NCBI GenBank assembly: GCA_015501605.1
Contig: JADNRZ010000016.1
Span: 992,001 to 1,056,000, forward strand
DNA from: Panaeolus papilionaceus
Lineage: Eukaryota > Basidiomycota > Agaricomycetes > Agaricales
Direction: 5' to 3'
DNA: 64,000 bases
The notes beneath the pieces were generated by a model. It was not told where the DNA came from and made no database searches. It saw only the letters and a list, made by a program, of their open reading frames with translations. Below are positions 50,201 to 58,322 of this stretch, piece after piece. The position numbers and the translations under genes were made by a program. Position 1 is the stretch's first letter. Every line of letters starts with the position of its first letter.

Positions 50201-52624
50201 GGGCTGTGCCGTTCGCTATGTTATCATCGTAGGTCAGTGGGATATACTTCACCATAACCTGGTAGCCTCTGTCTTTCACGGTTGCTCCTAATCTGGCTGC
50301 TAGGGCTAGGATCCTTCCGTCCTGGCGAATCCAATCTACTGCTTCGGTGGATCTGAAGAGCAGGAGGATAGAGTCCCTTTTCGTGGATTTGCGTGATGCT
50401 GAGAGTATGACCACCCCTTGTGCGTTTTCCATGCTTTCGATTGCCGCCTGTATTCTTTTTCGTACCTCGCCGTCATCTATACTTTCGTTTAGTAGCTCGT
50501 TACCTTCGTTCAGCATAAGCATTATTTGCCTGTGCTGTTTGGCCTTCTTGTCGAGGGTACTTGGTCTACGCGGGGCATTTGCGTTGGGGGGCTGTGTGTG
50601 CGTCGTTGGGGGGGCTGCTGCCATCGCGCTGTACATTCCTTGTGCTGCACCAGGTGTTGTCCCGTGTGTGCCGGGGGCGGTGTTGGCGGCGGCTATGTCT
50701 ATCGCTCTTGTGTTAGTGTCTGTTGTCACCTTTATTACCTTGTCGCATTCTTCTCTTATCGTTCTCTTCATCTCATCTATCAGGTTTTCTACTGAGTCTG
50801 CCACGTGGTGCTTGATTTGCTCGTGCTTGTCGTGGGCTGCGAAACCGAGAATGACTCTGGCGATTGCTTCCAGAAAGTGCCTGTCAGGGTGAGTAGAGTT
50901 AATCTTTTTCTGGGTACCAGGTGCTTCTACGAATCTGTAGAGTGCCAGGGCCAGGGACCTGAGGTCCTTTATATCTTCCGCTTTTGCTATGAACTTTTGG
51001 TCCTTGAGCACTCCTAGCGCGTCCTTTCGGTTTTCCACTATAGGCTTGATGTCTGGAGGAATTAGGAGATCCTCTGCTTTTTGTTTTTCTAACTCGTTAG
51101 TAGGTTTGGGCGGCATTGTGCGGGGGGTAGCAGTGGTAAATCTCTTATTGATGCTTTTACTCGCGTATGAGGGCCTTTCTCTTTGTGTCTTGTTCCCTTC
51201 ACTCTGGAGTTTGGGGTTGGACTTCGGGAGTGTGGCTGTGTACGTGGTGGTTGCGGATCAAAAGACTTCTGATGGTGTGTTATCAGGAGAGCGGGTAGAC
51301 CAAAGCCTTGTAGACCTTTCATCTCGAACGGGTTACTCGATCCTCGGAGTAAAACCGAAGGACGCCAGAGCTCGTGCCTGTGAATATTATCAGTACGATT
51401 GGGAGTATGCTCAGACGCCAGAAGAATCATCATTGATCGCTTCATCATGGGTAAATTGATTGCATCTCAAAGTGGCGCCAAAAGCTCATAATCTCTAAGG
51501 GAAACAACTTCACCTACGACGTGGACCAAGGAGGATTCTCCGATGATAACCGAATGTCGATCGATCAAAGGGGGTTCAAAGCGCTCATCCAGCTCGAAGC
51601 CCAGGAATTTTTACAAAGCAACCAAGTCTTCTTTAACAGCACCGTGAAATCGATCGCACATTCCAACTCCAGCGTCACAGTTACTCTGACAGACGGAAGG
51701 AAACTCGTCGGAGACACTGCGATTGTTACATTCAGCCTCGGAGTTTTGCAGAACGATGATGTGAAGTTTGTGCCTGCATTGCCAGGTTCGTCTCCACAGC
51801 AATGTCCGGTGTTATCCTTGTTTCCAAGCTAATGGCGATAAACAGCTTTCAAGCAGGAGGCAATCCAGAGCATGGTTATGGCAACATACACCAAGATCTT
51901 CTTACAGTTCCCACAAAAGTTCTGGTTCGATACTGAGGTGAAGCATTCTTCGAGGCCTATTTGGGTATTGGCATCTTATGAAGATTTTAGATGGCAATTT
52001 TTGCAGACTCTGAAAGGGGCCGGTATCCAGTGTGGCAAAGTTTGGACCATCCAAACTTTTTGCCTGGTTCCGGAATTCTCTTCGTAACTGTGACGGTGGG
52101 TTACTTTGAAGTACTTGGTGGATGATGGTTGACGATTCCTGGTGCAAAGGGTGACTATTCGGTCAGAGTCGAAGCCCTACCAGATAGTCAGGTTAAGAGT
52201 GAAGTCATGGGTGTCGTTCGCTCGATGTTCCCAAACGTCACTGTCCCAGAGCCCCTCGATTTCTTTTTCCCCAGATGGCACACCAACCCTCTATTCCGAG
52301 GTTCTTACTCTAACTGGCCTCCTGCGTTCACGAGTCAGCATCTGGACAACCTTCGGGCCAACGTCGGTAAGCTTTATTTTGCTGGCGAAGCAACGAGTCG
52401 GAAGTATTTTGGTGAGTTGTTTGATTTTGTTTTCACACATCGCAAGAACTTGAGATGAGCTGATCATGTATTTTTGTACATCAATGGTAGGTTTCTTGCA
52501 CGGCGCTTATTTTGAAGGCTTGAATATGGGACAGGTCGTTGCTAATTGTCTCAACAAGAAGCAATGTGGGGACCTCGAGCGCTTTGCATCTGTCAAGAAC
52601 AGTATTCCCTTCGAGAACAACTAG
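44254..52624 (+). CDS. secreted flavin amine oxidase (polyamine-oxidase type), intron 2 carries a LINE
   Basis: Eight exons: 44254-44644, 44703-44789, 51287-51450, 51500-51785, 51846-51937, 51991-52095, 52150-52411, 52491-52624. They join in phase to 506 residues. A signal peptide (MKTSTVITCLFGISLSLSS) leads to the FAD fold FKVLILGGGVTGVIAARTL, EARSELGGRMQ and GPNWIQG. Then follow GGFSDDNRMSIDQRGFKALI, FSLGVLQNDDV, RWHTNPLFRGSYSNWPP and the C-terminal FAD motif LYFAGEATSRKYFGFLHGAY. It oxidises an amine, probably a polyamine, outside the cell, releasing peroxide. Intron 2 (44790-51286) is 6,497 nt because a complete antisense retrotransposon sits in it. Without the element and one duplicated copy of the target it would be 60 nt. 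The coding parts are undamaged, so the gene may still work if the long intron is spliced. Confidence 0.9.
44832..44844. repeat. left copy of the 13-bp LINE target-site duplication
   Basis: CTGATGGTGTGTT here equals the bases at 51269-51281. The last two T run into the poly-T, so the true duplication is 11-13 bp. Confidence 0.9.
45200..49261 (-). CDS. LINE ORF2: endonuclease, reverse transcriptase, RNase H
   Basis: A single uninterrupted frame of 1,353 residues. The AP-endonuclease domain (about 10-240) shows LRILQINLNKS, IQEPS, GGDFNRHHPLWD and the DHYPIG motif. The reverse transcriptase (about 480-780) shows YRPIALLSTTSKI, HFGGRPGRTTSDAL, FLDVEGAFPNAV, GIGQGCPLS and the catalytic YVDD box. 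RNase H (about 1030-1180) follows with IYSDGSG, STYEAELTGLLLAL, YVDNQSVI and the late WISAHSEVWRNECIDEEAK. A C-terminal knuckle-like CEKCGTGAKETVNHFIHDC is also present. All catalytic acidic residues I can identify are in place, so it looks active. It nicks DNA and copies the element by target-primed reverse transcription. Confidence 0.95.
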   Translation of the reverse strand: MNRDNTPSHAYTDKLRILQINLNKSREAQLDLINDDTLYNDWDIVLIQEPSISFYNHIVTPRGFRQVYPNDRARSTSTVRSGIWVNEKLSTNSWREIDIDASADITAIQISDAPGTLTIFSIYNDGNNNHTQNALNRYLCNNRQQIYGNGGHVIWGGDFNRHHPLWDNDDDNRLFTKTALEEAEKLIQLAANWNMDQALPKGIRTLEHFRTKNHSRPDNVFCTDHTSNRIISCDVRPELRPTKTDHYPIGIIVDISKNVTTQQPARNFRMTDWNKFNASLTIALATEPTDDNITQAEALDEAIHKLASAIQTATEENVPISKPTKFTRRWWNKDLDAMRKEKQKLSRKHHQMIDDPDHTVHSEYRKTKDMYARAILEAKEAHWKQFLEDATEKEMWTANGYLKNPVGDGGRPRMPTLKFQSNGVTKTVDTNKEKAKILAKSFFPPRPTSEQHPTDEGPTSSISYPQPVPANLPISTDKVKDHIARLSPYKAPGLDGIPNIVFQKCADILAPHLARIFNASIRLSHYHTSWKQSITCVLRKPGKPSYKLPKAYRPIALLSTTSKILSSIIAEDITTIIEKHGLLPANHFGGRPGRTTSDALHYLVNKIKRAWRNDKVVSVLFLDVEGAFPNAVTEKVLHNMRKRRIPKEYVDLMAKILENRHTRLKFDDFLSDPIPIDNGIGQGCPLSMIIYIIYNADLLEIPSDEDEDAIGYVDDAILIAIAKDFTGTTDKLRDMMERQGGGNEWSRTHNSRFEMSKVAVMHFSRKSEVDEQKKNTGRLLREIAPPLTLQGVEIEVAEKYKYLGIITDPELKWKHQTARATEQAAKWILLFKRLTNTRHGLNGKLMRHLYRAVGIPKLTYALDVWYEPPNKPPGKTNTSGSTAALRVITATQKRAAQAITGAPKSAAGDEINAHANLLPVETLLWSISKRSYIRLCTLPNNHALYEDVKRAYRERSKRISHLSPLDKLARLHDIDPNSVEKMSTIPRANCNSYRDSTAPPIFSTHIAETREQSIQDEERDESTVKIYSDGSGLDGKVGAAASLYLYDYPDPEATAHLHLGGAETHSTYEAELTGLLLALWLLITKASYAIGQRKINIYVDNQSVIHAINSDNTGPADYLKEEFHRLCDTYIKRPEGTQGNDQMTPLFTIRWISAHSEVWRNECIDEEAKEAARGKTSSDFDLPRMLRRSLPISKSALKQKLKSETTARSNALWVKSPRFDKYAELEDNFQFKKFHKIADKLNRYKLTLLVKLRINHLPTNAYLRSKRLAQSSDCEKCGTGAKETVNHFIHDCRAYTLQRHRLYDKIKDNERNLKKILIDEDSTLALLEYIEDTKRFPKKSFQIIDRPTNQQST
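49356..51116 (-). CDS. LINE ORF1: gag-like RNA-binding protein with three zinc knuckles
   Basis: An uninterrupted frame of 586 residues starting MPPKPTNELEKQKAED. Residues about 100-190 include a low-complexity Ala/Pro/Thr part. The nucleic-acid-binding region near residues 370-430 has three cysteine-histidine knuckles in a row: CLNCQEFDHIAANC (CX2CX4HX4C), CGTCGENHRTKGC (CX2CX3HX4C) and CVSCQNRKHSSWSRKC (CX2CX4HX6C). The C-terminus is Pro/Gln-rich. ORF1 proteins of this group coat the element RNA. ORF2 begins 94 nt downstream on the same strand. It may be translated by reinitiation, but this is not shown by the sequence. Confidence 0.9.
   Translation of the reverse strand: MPPKPTNELEKQKAEDLLIPPDIKPIVENRKDALGVLKDQKFIAKAEDIKDLRSLALALYRFVEAPGTQKKINSTHPDRHFLEAIARVILGFAAHDKHEQIKHHVADSVENLIDEMKRTIREECDKVIKVTTDTNTRAIDIAAANTAPGTHGTTPGAAQGMYSAMAAAPPTTHTQPPNANAPRRPSTLDKKAKQHRQIMLMLNEGNELLNESIDDGEVRKRIQAAIESMENAQGVVILSASRKSTKRDSILLLFRSTEAVDWIRQDGRILALAARLGATVKDRGYQVMVKYIPLTYDDNIANGTAPREIEECNNIEEGAIKEARWIKPIERRREEQACAHAMLTFSNPKDANIAIRDGMVVHDTHCCPERSSKDALRCLNCQEFDHIAANCPNKTICGTCGENHRTKGCTKTSSPWCVSCQNRKHSSWSRKCPVFISKTAELQKKFPENDLKYFPTEEPWTWVTKSEDPTPYLHQAFPYRQEALHPIRYVDSDKQKNKKRKIDDRTPANTPQRPSTEQAQPDLPTPLPPHVHTRYSLTIRYPPDLDHCPRRSQQPQPLTHQQKTREPKQERDSSHSTRSPPLHACM
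51269..51281. repeat. right copy of the 13-bp LINE target-site duplication
   Basis: Identical to 44832-44844. This copy contains CTGAT 14 nt before the acceptor AG at 51286, so it keeps a branch-site candidate next to the splice site. Confidence 0.9.
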
Positions 52625-53842
52625 ATAAGTAGAGTAATTAGGATTTCTTTAAGTCTGTTTGTGTTTATTGGTGTTCCTGATACATTGCAGGGCTTCCTCA
52701 GCCCTGCGATATCGCGTCACTTGGGCCTGCCACGATGAGGGGAAATGCTCACTGAAATGACCATTCAATAAGAGTACCTGTGTCATGACATCAATTATCT
52801 CATGAGCGAGGGATAATAAAAAGCAAGTAGGATATCCCTGGTCTTCCATCAGAAGCCGTCCAGAAACGAAAATTTGCAACATCGCGAGACCAAAGAATTG
52901 CTGCTGAAGCTCGAACGCCTTTAATAAATAGCTTAGAACAATGTTTTACACAATAAAGTCCACCTCAGACACCGCAGCGTTGCATAGTGTTGGGGAAGCT
53001 ATGGGGAAGAGAGGTTGTAGAGTCTAGACTGCGTTGCTAGGACAATGACATCCTTCGTGGGAAGACTTTCATCATCGTTTCTCGCATGCCAACCGTCTTT
53101 CTCGTTCTGAACAAACCGTCATTAAACAACGATATTTGGCTCTCCTGAGTTTTCATCATAAACCTGGCTATTCCTACTCTTGAACGGGCTGGAGACTGAC
53201 CAAGTATAAGTTTCGTAGTGTTAATTTTATTCAGGATGAAATGAACAAGGTTTCATCAAGAAGGAACCTTGTGGATTTGGGATGATACCGGGCATAGACA
53301 GTCATATGAGCGTCTGGCTGCGATAGTAACCGGTTGCAACTTGTAGACCTCTCCCCTGAATTCCAATGCTCACAAGGGTCAGGACTCAGGATGGAGCTCG
53401 AGCTGGATAAACCCGGGACTCGACCCATTTCCAATCTGCGTCACGAAGGGCTTCGTCTCTCCCTCTCTTCCCTCTTTTTCCCTCTCTATTTTTCTTTTCG
53501 AATCCAGCTGTTGATTCAGCTGGTCTATCCCTTCTTTTTTCACTTTCTTCTCCTTGAGGGATGCTACTTGCCTTTTGTTGTTAAATTTATCAAGGCGGGG
53601 CCCCCATTTTTCAATTATTTCGATTTTGCAAGAATGTTTCATCAAAGAGCACGCCGGCTGTTCAAATATACACTCTCTTTAGCTGGGATCAAGCTACTTG
53701 TGAGCGGACAGCAAGCTCATTCCTATACAGGGATTCACCCATTGACATCTCAATTTTTTTATAGTATGCTCGAATCACTCTAACGCGCTTCACTGCGTTT
53801 TATTTTGTTTTATCCTTTGCATCATGTGTGGGCCTTGTAGCA
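52625..53842. other. intergenic, with a polypyrimidine tract at about 53455-53545
   Basis: About 1.2 kb. A strong C/T-rich tract lies on the plus strand a few hundred bases before the next gene and may belong to its promoter. A 149-codon plus frame crosses it but is compositional. In-frame hydrophobic codons without ATG just before 53843 hint at an unseen upstream first exon. Confidence 0.4.
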
Positions 53843-56477
53843 ATGCAAGGCCTCACGTTCACCGACAATGCCCAAGCAGTCGAGCTCCTCGGAACCGTTT
53901 TTGCCAAATCACAGAAAATCACAGGTTTACCCATCGTTACTGATGGAGTCCTCAGGATTTGCCAGGACATCCCACAGCGCTCGACCAATTGCACTGCTAT
54001 GGCGTTTTTTAATGGCAATGAACCATTGACAGAGGGTAACGGTGCTATTAGTATGCAGAAACGCGGCCTTGATGACGCAGCCTTTTTGGTTAGTTGTCAG
54101 TGTGCCATTCCTTGACTTTCAAGGCTGACGAACCGCAATCGGATTCTTAGTTTGCACGACACGGTGTGGAAGAGGAAGGCTTGGGAGAGGAAGATATTAT
54201 CATGGGTCTTTCTCTTGGCCTTTCAGACAGCTGCGTTGCATCGTTGAAGTGGCTCGATGATATGTATGTCTCCTTTGCTTTTTCTACACTTGCTCCTAAA
54301 TATAATTTGTTGTTGAAGCCTACATGACGCCAAACGTGAAGACGTCGTCACTCTTTTTTTCCATATCTGGATATTCATCCTAGCAATCATCACTGTAAAT
54401 ATATCCTGTCCATAGCTGTTATTTTTTATGCTGATCGACCAATATCCATCAGATCGTCAACGAGTCAATCCCGCATCTAGGCGCTGGTTTTCTGGGACAT
54501 GTACTCGGAACAGCATGGGCCTCATACCGCCTGCAATCCACATTCAAGATGAGGGATTTTTATCGCTCGCAAATTGTCCCGAGCGCGTGTGGGGGTATCG
54601 ACCTTATGGCCAATTGGTGGGAGATTAGGATTTCACATGCGGTATGTACAACCTGTTACCTATTGGGGTCGCTGTTTCTTCTATGTGCGAGGTTTGGTGG
54701 CTGATATGTTCTTGATGTGCAGACCCCTATTCTGGTGTTCAATGTGCTCGCACTCCTGAGCATAGGATTTGTCTCGTATAAACTATTCCAAGTTTATGCC
54801 AACCAGTCTTTCTGTCGTGTCGGTGCTTCAGAACGGGTGTATCGTATCTACAAGGTGCGCCTTATCATCCTCTATGCGAGAGCCAAGTTTGACCCCTTTT
54901 TAGATCGTGTTGCTCTTCTCTGTGTGCATGCAACTTTCAGGATTCTTCTCCATTGCTTCAACTGCTATGTGGATCGATAAAGTTTGCCATGGTCTCATGC
55001 ACTCATTGGCCAAACATTCCGATTTCTACCTTGCGGCTTTCATCGTAACTCTTGTGGTGAGTAGCTCTCATTTGGAAATGACCAACCTGAATGCAGCTAA
55101 ATGTACTATATATTAGTTTCACGTCCCATGGCTTTACTTCGTATGCATCTCTTTACGCGGTTTTATCGAGCGTTGCTTAATATTCTTTAGGGCTGGATTT
55201 GTGTTCGTAAAGAGTGCCGAATCCGATTTGGTGTCTTTTGCGGTATCTCTGTGTTCCTGATCACCATCTCCACATTGGTGTTTTTCAGTCATTGTAAGCC
55301 TCTCTTTCTTCCAGCCTCATCCCTGGTCCACGTATTAATCAATCTGCGACCCCAGTGTATCGCTACATCTTTTCAACCTGGCCATTCTTCGCGACTGTCA
55401 CAGTAACCGCTTACTGCCTCGTGATTGGCTCTACCATTCTCGGTGTTGTATGTCAATTCAACTTTGGACAAGGCCTCGCGCATTATCGTAAGTCGTTGCC
55501 ATCCCACTCTCATTCACACTTGTCATTAAACTCGAAAAACTCAACCTCGTGTTTTCCCACTACAATTAGTTCTGGTTACTGAAGCACTTGAGGGCGTTGA
55601 CTTCACCCCTGTCAATTTCTCAACCAAACGCTCCAGCGATCTTGAGAAGAATGAAAAGAAGCATACGAAAAATCCGAGCGACGAGTCATTTGATAGTATG
55701 CCCGAATTTGCGTTCACTGCTCTGCCACCTGCTACCACCCCAGGATCCAGGAACGGCATCCCCAACGCAAACGTAAATTTCAATGGCACAGACAATGACA
55801 TCCCCACCCGTAAAGGACTCAAGAAGCATCGCGGCGCCTCCATCTACTCTGAAAAAGGCGGCGAACCTATCGTCCTCAGCTTTTCTCCCCCGCTCGTTTC
55901 TGAACTCGGCTCGGCTCCTAATAGGTTCTCGAAAGCATCGAGTGTGAGTCGGTATTCGGTGTATAACAAGGCAGCAAGAGCAAGGGAGAGGGAGAGTGGG
56001 AGAACTTTTGGTCCGCGGGATACGATTATCGAGGACCCAGAGACATCCAGGGAAATGCCCATGCCCATGCCCGCGCCTGCTACAGAAGGTGGAAGAGTGA
56101 ATGAAGCAGATGGTCCTGCGCATCCGCCTGGAATGGGGGTGATTACCAGACCTGCCCCGACGGCTGTGACGGTTGCCCCTATTAACACCAATGTGAGGAA
56201 TAGCAGGTTAAACCCGCGCACGACGACGTCTCCAGTGTTTGATACGCCGGCAAGTGTTGCGTCTTCTGCCACGGTTGTGAATTCGCCTGTGATGAGGATG
56301 GATGGGAATGGGAAGGTGCAAATGCAGAGGCAGATGCGGGGGGATAGCCAGCTGCAGACGCAGGCACAGATGAGCAACCAGCTGCAGCAGACACAGAGGA
56401 GCAGTGGGTTACCCGGAAATCCAAGGATGGGGTTGCCTGCGAGTCCGAAGGCGAGGCAACTTGGAGGGCAGGTGTGA
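53843..56477 (+). CDS. multi-pass membrane protein, mushroom-specific family (copy 1)
   Basis: Ten exons: 53843-54088, 54151-54263, 54319-54394, 54453-54641, 54723-54854, 54904-55056, 55117-55140, 55191-55293, 55356-55487, 55570-56477, about 691 residues. An extracellular-looking N-terminal part is followed by about seven hydrophobic segments (FFHIWIFILAIIT, LVFNVLALLSIGFVSYKLF, IVLLFSVCMQLSGFFSIAS, FYLAAFIVTLV, GVFCGISVFLITIST, WPFFATVTVTAYCLVIG). Then come VVCQFNFGQGLAHY and a long Ser/Pro/Gln-rich cytosolic tail. The start is unsure: 15 hydrophobic in-frame codons just upstream look like a signal peptide whose ATG would be in another exon. The gene at 62210-64000 is a clear paralogue. Function unknown; the topology resembles a receptor but no family motif proves it. 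Confidence 0.75.
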
Positions 56478-57040
56478 TTTGGGCTCCGGCAAGTGACTGC
56501 ATTGGGAGAGCACAGGCGTATGATGTGGCACAGGGAAGGGAGAGAGAGAAGTGTGCAGTATTGTCTGCTCTTTTTTAATACATCTTGTTCACGCTGGCGT
56601 TGACCTTTCGATGTAAACTTCCTTTTTACTGCTTTTTTTATGTTATTGTTTCAAGTGAGGAAGATTTGGAGGGCTGTTTCCTTCCAACTTTTTGAGGTTC
56701 ATTGTCCGACTCTTTCCTTTCCTTTTTTTTTCTGGATTTTTATATGAATCCTCTGTAGCTCACACCTCTGTAAGTAGAATGTTTGTAGTATTAAATTGCC
56801 GTTAACTGTAACATACTGTCAGATAAGGATGAGCGACTCTCAAAATGATTGTTGCGTTTGCTTTTCCTGCTCGTGCCGGCGCATAGACCCGCAGTGATAG
56901 TCTTTTTGTGCACATCTTGATATTCTAATAATGCCCTTATACTTTATGTGTAAATACCCTACTAGCTAAGTAATTTAACGAGTAAAAAGCTCCCGTTTCA
57001 AACGGGAGGTAGCATATTTGGCATATGTGTGTCACGCCCG
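56478..57040. other. convergent intergenic; start of duplicated segment at about 56908
   Basis: The 3' flank of the membrane-protein gene. From about 56908 the sequence matches 60418 onward (first copy of the duplicated module). At about 56990-57010 the arms CTCCCGTTT and AAACGGGAG lie almost adjacent, forming a perfect small inverted repeat. Confidence 0.5.
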
Positions 57041-57950
57041 TCACCCAGAGAAAACAAACCGAAAGATATTTTCGAATTCCGTTCGGTCTGCATTGGCAGG
57101 CTCCAAGGTGGTAATAACCTGCCAAATTTCTTCCCTGCCGAATTCGATATTTGTTTTGCCATACCCCTTGTCTTCAGGGAAACATATCATGAATATCTCG
57201 TCAGGGCTCAATTCGGGCTCTGATGGTGGTTGAGCCCCACTCAGAAGAGCTTGGAGACGCGGATAGGGATCGATATCTGTGTCATAAATATCGACTGGGA
57301 AGTACTCCCTTTCAAAGGCATCTCAGTTATCTTTGCCGCTGAGGGTAACAAGGTGCTGGCGGGCTTGATCGAGTAAGAAACGGAGAGCCGAATTTCTGCG
57401 CTTCGAAGCCTTTATATCTTTAAGCTACAAAGGTCATTTGAATACACGAATGAAGTTGCGAAAAGGTAATCGAATTCACCAATGAATCAAGGATTGATAC
57501 AGATGTATCCCGCCGTAACTGCTCCTTCTCCTTCTGCTGGGCCTCCTCGCTTTTCTCTGCCTCCTTGCTCCCCTCCTCCTCTGAGACAACCATACGCTCC
57601 ACGGCCTGTATGTTAGAAGTTAAAGCGACTCGTTTACCAAGGCCATCGTTGCAATTCTCCCCACATTGGCCGTCATGCTTTTGTGCCCCACCTTGAAAAG
57701 GTGAACAGCGATGTGAATCTGAGCTTCGTGCTCGTGAATCTGATTTTGCTCCACAGTGCTATTATTCGTTTGCACTAGAAAAACATGAATGAGGGCATGG
57801 TGGTTGGGGTGCTAATGCATAAAAGACTCACTCATTTCTGCCGTCCAAGTTGCTTGAATTATCGACTGTACGCGGAAGAGTAAAAGTTCAAGAAAGGTTG
57901 TTTCAAATTATCAAATCGCGGAAGACGGTGGTGTCACGGTAAACATTGAC
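56908..57950. repeat. duplicated module, copy A (decayed)
   Basis: This segment is a diverged copy of about 60418-61870, same orientation. It includes the 3' flank, the small gene and its upstream region. Shared landmarks include TAAATACCCTACTAGCTAAG, the CDS block AALRFLLDQAR-like, and the upstream GACTGTACGCGGAAGAGTA. Exact ends were judged by eye. Confidence 0.7.
57041..57754 (-). pseudogene. decayed copy of the unknown gene at 60960-61695
   Basis: The minus strand can be read alongside the intact copy: SALRFLLDQARQHLVTLSGK, then ICFPEDKGYGKTN, then FENIFRFVFSG. An in-frame TGA at 57323-57325 replaces the tryptophan codon of the SGKDSWEAF segment. The start codon of the intact copy (ATGGAGCAAAATC) is GTGGAGCAAAATC here, at 57754. 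A TAA also interrupts the first exon near 57613. Three separate lesions make loss of function very likely. The intron and downstream exon boundaries (57424/57480) are still recognisable. Confidence 0.8.
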
Positions 57951-58322
57951 TTGTCCAGTGCAAGTCAGTGATCATCGATCATGAGTGTACGTAAATTCAT
58001 CACATTGTCAAGGAAGATGCACCTCCCAACATGCCATAAGTATCATTTAAACAATCAGGATAATTGGAGATGAGGAGAGCTTTTTTGTCTGCTAGATCAT
58101 TGCAGGGAATAGAGCTGGAGAGTTCTGTGATTTCGATGTCTCCCAGACGAGACAGGGGTTGGCAGGAAATTGTGTGTGATCAGCGTTCCGATCAAATTTT
58201 GATCCGTTTAATAAATTAAATAATGGTTGAACATGACTCCCTCTGACTCCTGAGACTCTTCAAAATTCCAATTCCCTTCAACGTTCAGTACTCAGTCCTA
58301 GTCCCTCTTCCCTTCACACAAC
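57755..58322. other. divergent intergenic region
   Basis: About 570 nt between the pseudogene (-) and the GDSG protein gene (+). The first part continues the duplicated module. No gene seen. Confidence 0.4.

Larger units (their letters stand above)
44843..51268 (-). mobile_element. complete non-LTR retrotransposon (LINE, Tad1/I-like group)
   Basis: The element lies antisense to the amine oxidase. On its own strand it has a 152-nt 5' leader (51268-51117), ORF1 (51116-49356), a 94-nt gap, ORF2 (49261-45200), a 3' UTR of about 340 nt, and an A tail seen as 13 T at 44843-44855. Direct copies of a 13-bp target flank it. Both ORFs are free of stops and frameshifts, pointing to recent insertion and probably a mobile source. 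An AP-type endonuclease, reverse transcriptase and RNase H order in ORF2, with triple CCHC knuckles in ORF1, is typical of Tad1/I-superfamily LINEs of fungi. Exact clade needs an RT tree. Confidence 0.95.

Noticed and set aside
44254..52624. Two separate genes, one on each side of the LINE
   Set aside because: The two halves form one amine oxidase in phase, and the target duplication shows a single split intron.
53400..53430. GGGTCGAGTCCC, similar to a tRNA B box
   Set aside because: No A box at the right distance and no cloverleaf can be drawn.
53334..53783. 149-codon plus-strand frame
   Set aside because: Arises from a polypyrimidine tract coding for Leu/Ser/Phe runs; no start context or homologue pattern.
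55844..56377. 177-codon minus-strand frame over the tail of the membrane-protein gene
   Set aside because: The plus frame is in phase with nine upstream exons; the minus frame is a shadow.
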